DNA of 17,473 nucleotides, from positions 1-17,473 of the forward strand of contig JACTVF010000008.1 in the NCBI GenBank assembly GCA_019695435.1. The letters are read 5' to 3'. Positions 13,145 to 17,473 of this stretch are shown here, piece after piece. Source of the DNA: Methanoregulaceae archaeon. Its GTDB lineage: Archaea > Halobacteriota > Methanomicrobia > Methanomicrobiales > Methanospirillaceae. The notes below the pieces were generated by a model that was not told the origin of the DNA, made no database searches, and was given only the letters and a program-made list of their open reading frames with translations. The position numbers and the translations under genes were made by a program. Numbering within the stretch: position 1 is the first letter of the stretch; each line of letters starts with the position of its first letter.

Positions 13145-14799
13145 GGTGCGATCACCTCCTGTACCCGTCGGCCCAGTTCGTCGGGAGTGAATGGGCGGCC
13201 ATCGTATTTGAGGACCGTCGCATCAGCACTCACGCCATGTTCCCGGGCAAGTGCGGCGAGCTGTCCGGTGGCATTTTCCTCGACAGCGATCAAGTGCTGC
13301 ACCCCGCGGCACGCAGCAGAAAACTGCTGGTCCGGGAAGGGAGAGAACACCACGGGCTGGATCACCCGCAGCCCCAGTCGCGCTGCCACCTCGTCACAGG
13401 CATTCCGGACAGAGCCCCAGCAGAGGAGCGCAGTTGTCGCACCGAGCGTGCCCCGGACACTGACACACGGGTACCGGATCAGCTCCTCTTTGAGCTGCGC
13501 CTCCTTTTTCTGCCGTTTTTTTGTCATCAGGGTAACCAGCGCCGCATCCTCGGTCGTGATCCCGTCCTCGTCGTGCGCATAGCTGTTCATTTTTACGACC
13601 GCATCCATCCTGCCCGGGAACGCGAGAGGGGAGATGCCGGCCGGGGTGTCGCGGTACCTCCGGTAGGGTGCCTGCCCGTCCCAGAGTACGGGATCAGCCA
13701 CCGGCAGCCCGGTGAGCCGGTCATAGTCGACGCTGTAGGTCCCTTCGGACAGGGTCTTGTCGGCAAGCACAAATGCCGGGATCTGGTATTTCCAGGCAAG
13801 GTGCATCACGGCAGCAGACCAGGTATAAGCCTCCCCGGCATCGGCAGGCGCCACGACCAGCCGGGGGAACTCCCCCTGCCCGGCATGCAGCACGAACCGG
13901 AGCTCAGCCTGGCCGGTGTATGTCGGGAGGCCGGTCGACGGCCCGGTCCTCTGGGAGACGACGATCACGATCGGGATCTCTGCCATACCGGCAAACGAGA
14001 GTCCTTCGGTCATCAGGCAGAACCCTCCCCCTGAAGTACCGACAGCCGTCCTCGCTCCGGCAACAGCGCTGCCAAGGGCCATCAGGATGACGGCGATCTC
14101 GTTCTCCGGGTGGATGACCTTGAGCCCGAACCGCTCCGCATTCCCGGCAAGGAAGTGGAGCAGGGTCGAGGACGGCGTCATCGGGTAGGAGATATACGCA
14201 GAAAGGCCTCCGGCGACAAGTCCGAGCCCGATCGCTTCATTCCCGGAGAGCAGGGTATGCGGCGGACCGGCAATCGCCGGTATCGGCCTGGTGGTGAGGC
14301 CTTCATCGTATGCCCGCCGGGCGACCCGGATATTCTCGTCTGCTGCCTTTGGCATGTGCCGGCGGAAGACATCCCCGACAATCTCCCAGGGAATGCCGGC
14401 CGCTTTTGCAAAGGCGCCGATCATTACGGAGTTACCGGTGATGGGGGGAGCGGATTCTGCCTTAAGGATGGTATTTATGGAAACGGTCTGGCCGCTTTTT
14501 ATTGACTTTACCAGATCCGCATTCGCTACCACGGTACAGTCCGGGCAATGCGGGAGGTGCAGGTCGAGCGTCTCCTGGTTGAGTGCAACAAGATAATCGA
14601 TACGATCGTTGTATGCCCCGACGGGTTCATCTGCCGCACGTACCAGCGCAAAATTGTGCCCCCCGCGGATGAGGGACGGGTAATCGGTATAGATGTAAAC
14701 AAAATAGCCGAGATGGTTGAACAGCTGGGCGACCATCGCCCCGGCATTGTTGATCCCGTCCCCGGCCTTCCCCCCGACGAGCACGGATACTTCCTTCAT
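13141..14799 (-). CDS. korA: 2-oxoacid:ferredoxin oxidoreductase, fused gamma-alpha subunit (KorA-like)
   Basis: A 552-residue subunit. The gamma domain (about 1-170) starts VSVLVGGKAGDGI and binds CoA. The alpha domain starts near 180, with YPMTPSS at about 205-211, the substrate-binding motif of this family. HPENEIAV, GTSGGGFCLMTEG and GLPTYTGQAEL follow. The C-terminal part (after about 430) is the small alpha domain (LLCWGSVRNACDEVA). This gamma-alpha fusion plus separate beta is the two-subunit form. No delta ferredoxin subunit is nearby, so external ferredoxin would accept electrons straight from the beta cluster. I used the ATG at 14799, with GTGAGG before it; a GTG at 14814 is the other candidate. 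A TATA box lies upstream at 14836-14845. Confidence 0.92.
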   Translation of the reverse strand: MKEVSVLVGGKAGDGINNAGAMVAQLFNHLGYFVYIYTDYPSLIRGGHNFALVRAADEPVGAYNDRIDYLVALNQETLDLHLPHCPDCTVVANADLVKSIKSGQTVSINTILKAESAPPITGNSVMIGAFAKAAGIPWEIVGDVFRRHMPKAADENIRVARRAYDEGLTTRPIPAIAGPPHTLLSGNEAIGLGLVAGGLSAYISYPMTPSSTLLHFLAGNAERFGLKVIHPENEIAVILMALGSAVAGARTAVGTSGGGFCLMTEGLSFAGMAEIPIVIVVSQRTGPSTGLPTYTGQAELRFVLHAGQGEFPRLVVAPADAGEAYTWSAAVMHLAWKYQIPAFVLADKTLSEGTYSVDYDRLTGLPVADPVLWDGQAPYRRYRDTPAGISPLAFPGRMDAVVKMNSYAHDEDGITTEDAALVTLMTKKRQKKEAQLKEELIRYPCVSVRGTLGATTALLCWGSVRNACDEVAARLGLRVIQPVVFSPFPDQQFSAACRGVQHLIAVEENATGQLAALAREHGVSADATVLKYDGRPFTPDELGRRVQEVIAP

Positions 14800-14835
14800 A
14801 CGCGGTTTCCTCACATCTCTGATGTTTCCGGGAAC

Positions 14836-14845
14836 GGTATATAGG
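14836..14845 (-). promoter_or_regulatory. TATA box of the korAB operon
   Basis: The minus strand reads CCTATATACC, about 41 bases before the ATG at 14799. The transcription start would fall near 14815, leaving a short leader that contains the GTGAGG ribosome site. This supports the ATG over the upstream GTG at 14814. Confidence 0.6.
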
Positions 14846-14894
14846 TTGGGATAGTGACGGCCCCTGGAGACGGAGGTCGCTTTAAAAGGGAACG

Positions 14895-15290
14895 TCAGCT
14901 CTTCCGGATCATGTCTTCAAGCAGCGTTTTCATCTCGTTGATCCGGTAGGGTTTGGTGAGTCTGCCGGAAAAGCCGTAGCGGGTAAAGTCCTGCATGACC
15001 GGATCATTGGTATACCCGCTCGACACCACCGCCTTTACACCGGGATCGTAGCTACGGAGTTTCTCTATTGCTTCCCTGCCGCCCATCCCCTCAGGAATGG
15101 TGAGATCGATGATAACAAGGTCAAACGGACGGCCGGCCTCTTTTTCCTGTTTATACAGTTCGATCGCCGACGCCCCCTCCTTTGCAAAGGCAGCATCATA
15201 CTCAAGGAACCGGAGCACCTCCCGTGACACATCGAGAATGATCTCCTCATCGTCCACCAGAAGTACTTTTCCTTTACCTGCCAAGCCCAA
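14895..15290 (-). CDS. Stand-alone response-regulator receiver domain
   Basis: A 131-residue single receiver domain with no output domain. The acidic pair is in VLLVDDEE, the phosphorylated Asp in LVIIDLTIPEGMGG, the switch Ser in VVSSGYT and the Lys in LTKPY. The TIPEGMGG and SSGYT forms are those seen in receiver domains paired with hybrid sensor kinases. It probably relays phosphate or acts by protein contact. The frame has no ATG: starts are TTG at 15290 or TTG at 15284. The second has the better spacing (seven bases) from GTGGGG and would give MAGKGKVLL. A TATA-like element (AAAATATATGG) lies at about 15325-15333. No kinase gene is in the window. Confidence 0.88.
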   Translation of the reverse strand: MGLAGKGKVLLVDDEEIILDVSREVLRFLEYDAAFAKEGASAIELYKQEKEAGRPFDLVIIDLTIPEGMGGREAIEKLRSYDPGVKAVVSSGYTNDPVMQDFTRYGFSGRLTKPYRINEMKTLLEDMIRKS

Positions 15291-15322
15291 TCCCCACTAT
15301 GTTATAGTTCACTCATACGCCA

Positions 15323-15334
15323 CCATATATTTTC
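15323..15334 (-). promoter_or_regulatory. TATA box of the receiver-domain gene
   Basis: The minus strand reads AAAATATATGG about 38 bases before the TTG start at 15290. The transcription start would be near 15302, leaving a leader long enough for the GTGGGG site. Confidence 0.5.
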
Positions 15335-15414
15335 CCTCTTCAGAAGAGTGCAGATCCCTCAAGAACCGGTCTAACCTGATTTTTTATGAATCTGCTGTTC
15401 CCGCACGATTTTCC

Positions 15415-15699
15415 TTATTTAAGGCCTTTTTTAAGGGCCCGCAGCCGTGCAGATTCTTCTGCATCCTGTACCCGCAACAGAAAGGTCCCGTGGCAGGGTT
15501 TGGTGTACGGGAAGATGACAAAATCCCCGTCAAGGCCGACTGCAATCGGGGGGACGCCGATAGTATGGACATCGAAGATCTTGAACCCAGGTTCTACATC
15601 GATCGATTCGGGGAAATGATTCCGGATATAGTCCCGGCATTCCTTGAACGACGCGTCCCGGATCAAAATTTCGTAATTGAGCGCTTCTACGCAGCCCAT
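15415..15699 (-). CDS. DUF1894-like methanogen protein
   Basis: A 94-residue soluble protein. It starts MGCVEALNYEIL and contains IRDASFKECRDYIRNHF, IFDVHTIGVPPIAVGL and VIFPYTKPCHGTFLLRV. I match it to DUF1894, a small methanogen family of unknown role, from memory of its size and its pairing with DUF1890; a domain search would decide. It has three Cys and ends with a basic stretch (RLRALKKGLK). The ATG lies inside the end of the upstream gene (13-base overlap) with GAGGTG five bases before it, so the two products are translationally coupled and probably act together. Confidence 0.72.
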   Translation of the reverse strand: MGCVEALNYEILIRDASFKECRDYIRNHFPESIDVEPGFKIFDVHTIGVPPIAVGLDGDFVIFPYTKPCHGTFLLRVQDAEESARLRALKKGLK

Positions 15700-16163
15700 G
15701 GAGCCACCTCGTCGATTGCCTTTTTCAGCGGCATGGGGTTGTGCACGGCCTTTGCCGCGATCTTCGTACAGGGAAAGGTGATCTGCTGTACGAGATCCTC
15801 CTGGTGCTCGCCATACACAAGGACATACAGTTTTGCTTTCGATATCGCATTCATCGTCGCGGCGTAACTGATGCCTGCATCATTATGGATGAACACGAAA
15901 CACCGGTCGAAGTCACGCTTCTTTTCCATGATCTGGGCGACGGCCCGGTCAAGGTCCATGACCTCCCCAAGGTAGTGCCGGTCGGGATCGGCGACCACAA
16001 GCAGGGTGTTTGCCGCTTTGTTGCCGGCGATAATTGGGGTTATGCCGGCTTTTTTGAACCGGCTGACGAGATACAGCGCGATGCTCGTCTGCACCGGCAC
16101 CTGCGGGCACCCCAGTACGAGGAGCGCTGTTTTCGGGGGTTGTACAGTGGTATCTGATTCCAT
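15687..16163 (-). CDS. DUF1890-like methanogen protein
   Basis: A 158-residue soluble protein with a Rossmann-like pattern: ALLVLGCPQVPVQTSIALYL near the N-terminus, then a strand at GITPIIAGNKAANTLLVVAD, then CFVFIHNDAG and LYVLVYGEH. The LGCPxVPVQT start fits DUF1890, an archaeal family of unknown role; the match is from memory. HNDAG and the Cys of LGCPQ are possible functional residues. GGGAG lies seven bases before the ATG at 16163. A TATA-like CATAAATACC lies at about 16190-16198. It is followed by the DUF1894-like gene with a 13-base overlap. Confidence 0.75.
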   Translation of the reverse strand: MESDTTVQPPKTALLVLGCPQVPVQTSIALYLVSRFKKAGITPIIAGNKAANTLLVVADPDRHYLGEVMDLDRAVAQIMEKKRDFDRCFVFIHNDAGISYAATMNAISKAKLYVLVYGEHQEDLVQQITFPCTKIAAKAVHNPMPLKKAIDEVAPWAA

Positions 16164-16259
16164 GACCTGCTCCCGGTTTTTACAATCCGGTATTTATGAG
16201 AGCCCCGGGCAATAACCCTGCGTATCCTGCACTGCCGCTCCTCCGTTTATGGCGGGCGA

Positions 16260-16583
16260 TCAGGGGGTGCCTTTGGTTTCATGTCGCACCCAGTCGAGAT
16301 AGGGAGCGTAACCTGATATCACCGGCAGCACGATGATCTCCGGGACTTCGGCGCTGTGCATCAATCGGATCGCTGCGACAGCCCGGTCTACATCCTCTTT
16401 TATGGTCTTTACGATCATCAGGTGTTCAGGATCGTTACAGAGCTCGCCTTTCCACCGGTAGGTGGACTGCACGGGAACAATATTGACGCATGCGGCAATC
16501 CGCTGCTCAACTAATGCCTGCGCCATAGACTCTGCCTCTCCCGGTGCCGCCGTGCAGAGGATCGCCACGATATCTGTTACCAT
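16260..16583 (-). CDS. cutA: CutA-type divalent-cation tolerance protein
   Basis: A 107-residue protein of the CutA1 family, which forms ferredoxin-fold trimers in the cytoplasm. It has been linked to copper and divalent metal tolerance; the real role is uncertain in archaea. Family signatures: AQALVEQRIAACVNIVP, TYRWKGEL, LMIVKT, VPEIIVLPVISGYAPYLDWV. The usual H-P-Y/A-E-V-P-E motif is H-S-A-E-V-P-E here. AGGAGT lies eight bases before the ATG. An inverted repeat (TGACCT, 11 bases, AGGTCA) sits just upstream at 16605-16627. It is divergent from the aminotransferase gene. Confidence 0.92.
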   Translation of the reverse strand: MVTDIVAILCTAAPGEAESMAQALVEQRIAACVNIVPVQSTYRWKGELCNDPEHLMIVKTIKEDVDRAVAAIRLMHSAEVPEIIVLPVISGYAPYLDWVRHETKGTP

Positions 16584-16604
16584 ACCGGTTTACTCCTGTC
16601 TTAC

Positions 16605-16627
16605 TGACCTGTGAATACCTTAGGTCA
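16605..16627. repeat. Inverted repeat upstream of cutA, possible operator
   Basis: TGACCT at 16605-16610 and AGGTCA at 16622-16627 form perfect six-base arms with 11 bases between. It lies 22-44 bases before the cutA ATG, in the divergent gap with the aminotransferase gene. The centre-to-centre spacing (17 bases) is longer than one helical turn. A regulator site or a leader hairpin is possible; chance is also possible. Confidence 0.35.
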
Positions 16628-16695
16628 CTGGTTCGCGCCTGCCTGATATTAAGCATATCCTCATAACAGGATTCTTTATTCATCCCTGCCAGATC

Positions 16696-16707
16696 GTTAA
16701 TTACTAG
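16696..16707 (+). promoter_or_regulatory. AT-rich promoter-like element before the aminotransferase gene
   Basis: GTTAATTACTAG lies about 34 bases before the ATG at 16735. It is the only AT-rich TATA-like element on the plus strand in this gap. The leader would be very short, and no ribosome site is seen. Confidence 0.35.
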
Positions 16708-16734
16708 TGGCCGGGGCACGAACGTGTACTATCT

Positions 16735-17473
16735 ATGTACTCAACACGCATGAGCAATCTCCCGCCGTATCTTTTTGCACGGATCGATGAGATGAAAGCA
16801 GAGCAGCAGAAAAAAGGTGTTGACATCATCGATCTCGGTGTCGGCGACCCGGATCTCCCCACCCCTCCGCATATTGTTGATGCTCTCTGCACGGCCGCAC
16901 ATAACCCGGACAACCACCATTATCCCTCGTATGCCGGGATGCCGGCCTACCGGCAGGCTGTCGCCGGATGGTATCATAAGCGGTTCGGTGTCACGCTCGA
17001 TGCGTCAAAGGAGGCCCTTGCCCTGATGGGGTCAAAAGATGGGATCACCCACATCGGGGAAGCGTTTGTGAACCCGGGCGACTACGTACTCGCCCCGAGC
17101 CCCGGCTATCCCGGGTATTCGACCGGCACCCTGTTTGCCGAGGGTAAAGTCCACGAGATGCCGCTGTTACGGGAGAACAACTTCCTCCCGGTCCTCGATA
17201 AGATACCGGAGAAAGTCGTCCGCTCTGCAAAGCTCATGTTCATCAACTACCCCAATAACCCCACGGCGGCAATTGCCCCGCTCTCGTTCTACCGCGAGGT
17301 TGTGGATTTTGCCGCCGATCACCATATCGTCGTGGTCTCGGACAACCCCTACTCGGAAGTTGCTTTCGACGGCTACCGCGCTCCTTCATTTTTAGAGGCA
17401 AAAGGAGCCATGGAGGTCGGTATCGAGATGCACTCGCTCTCCAAGACCTACAACATGACCGGCTGGCGGATCG
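16735..17473 (+). CDS. dapL: LL-diaminopimelate aminotransferase-type class I/II aminotransferase, partial
   Basis: The first 246 codons of a PLP-dependent aminotransferase; the window ends inside the gene. The start [20 protein letters not shown] and [21 protein letters not shown] region (here [15 protein letters not shown]) fit the DapL group and its close aspartate-type relatives. Other markers are [38 protein letters not shown] (the substrate-carboxylate Asn), [12 protein letters not shown], and [13 protein letters not shown] with the PLP-binding Lys. The likely reaction is direct conversion of tetrahydrodipicolinate to LL-diaminopimelate in lysine synthesis. Other transaminations are possible because methanogens carry several relatives. 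An ATG at 16750 (MSNLPP) is a second possible start. It is the only plus-strand gene after leuB. Confidence 0.85.
   Translation, partial: MYSTRMSNLPPYLFARIDEMKAEQQKKGVDIIDLGVGDPDLPTPPHIVDALCTAAHNPDNHHYPSYAGMPAYRQAVAGWYHKRFGVTLDASKEALALMGSKDGITHIGEAFVNPGDYVLAPSPGYPGYSTGTLFAEGKVHEMPLLRENNFLPVLDKIPEKVVRSAKLMFINYPNNPTAAIAPLSFYREVVDFAADHHIVVVSDNPYSEVAFDGYRAPSFLEAKGAMEVGIEMHSLSKTYNMTGWRI

Noticed and set aside
12293..13582. Long plus-strand open frame of 429 codons across korB and korA
   Set aside because: Antisense shadow of the oxidoreductase genes, with a low-complexity Arg/Pro-rich product and no motif.
1..17473. tRNA, rRNA, CRISPR, insertion sequence or prophage
   Set aside because: No cloverleaf-like sequence, repeat-spacer pattern, transposase or integrase motif or terminal inverted repeats were seen on either strand by eye.

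Overview
The window looks like chromosomal DNA from a methanogenic archaeon, most likely of the order Methanomicrobiales. The order is an inference from gene content and codon style; no marker gene settles it. The evidence is an F420H2-oxidase-type flavodiiron protein in an oxygen-defence operon, an overlapping gene pair that resembles the methanogen families DUF1890 and DUF1894, archaeal TATA boxes with short or absent leaders, oligo-T terminators, and a two-subunit 2-oxoacid:ferredoxin oxidoreductase. No rRNA, tRNA, CRISPR array, transposase or phage gene was seen.

Layout: (1) Bases 1-1779, plus strand, hold the end of an aconitase-family large subunit, its small subunit and a beta-decarboxylating dehydrogenase. 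This is a leuC-leuD-leuB type operon, with the homologous aks (coenzyme B) pathway as the alternative. (2) From 1875 to 16583 every gene is on the minus strand: a two-PAS sensor protein (1875-2804); an unrecognised 139-residue protein with its own strong promoter (2977-3396); a tightly overlapping three-gene nitrogenase-like operon (3542-6483); a TrkH-type potassium transporter (6563-8020); a rubredoxin / flavodiiron protein / desulfoferrodoxin operon (8085-9853); a TIG-domain lipoprotein (10227-11201); a polytopic membrane protein (11384-12256); a 2-oxoacid:ferredoxin oxidoreductase (12296-14799); a lone response-regulator receiver (14895-15290); the DUF1894/DUF1890-like pair (15415-16163); and CutA (16260-16583). 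(3) A plus-strand LL-diaminopimelate aminotransferase-type gene begins at 16735 and runs off the window.

The part most worth attention is the nitrogenase-like operon. It encodes a canonical NifH-type iron protein followed by two different short component-1-like proteins with overlapping reading frames. Both keep Cys residues at the cluster positions of the nitrogenase fold. The first appears to lack the third Rossmann-like domain, and neither keeps the FeMo-cofactor Cys or His. There are no nifB, nifE, nifN or nifI genes beside it. It is therefore unlikely to fix nitrogen. It also differs from the one-component-1-subunit layout of CfbCD, the F430 reductase. The sequence suggests an ATP-driven, NifH-powered reductase of unknown substrate built as an asymmetric heterodimer.

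The remaining genes serve central anabolism (Leu or coenzyme B, 2-oxoglutarate, Lys), oxygen and superoxide removal, ion uptake and signalling. They are normal for a methanogen core genome.
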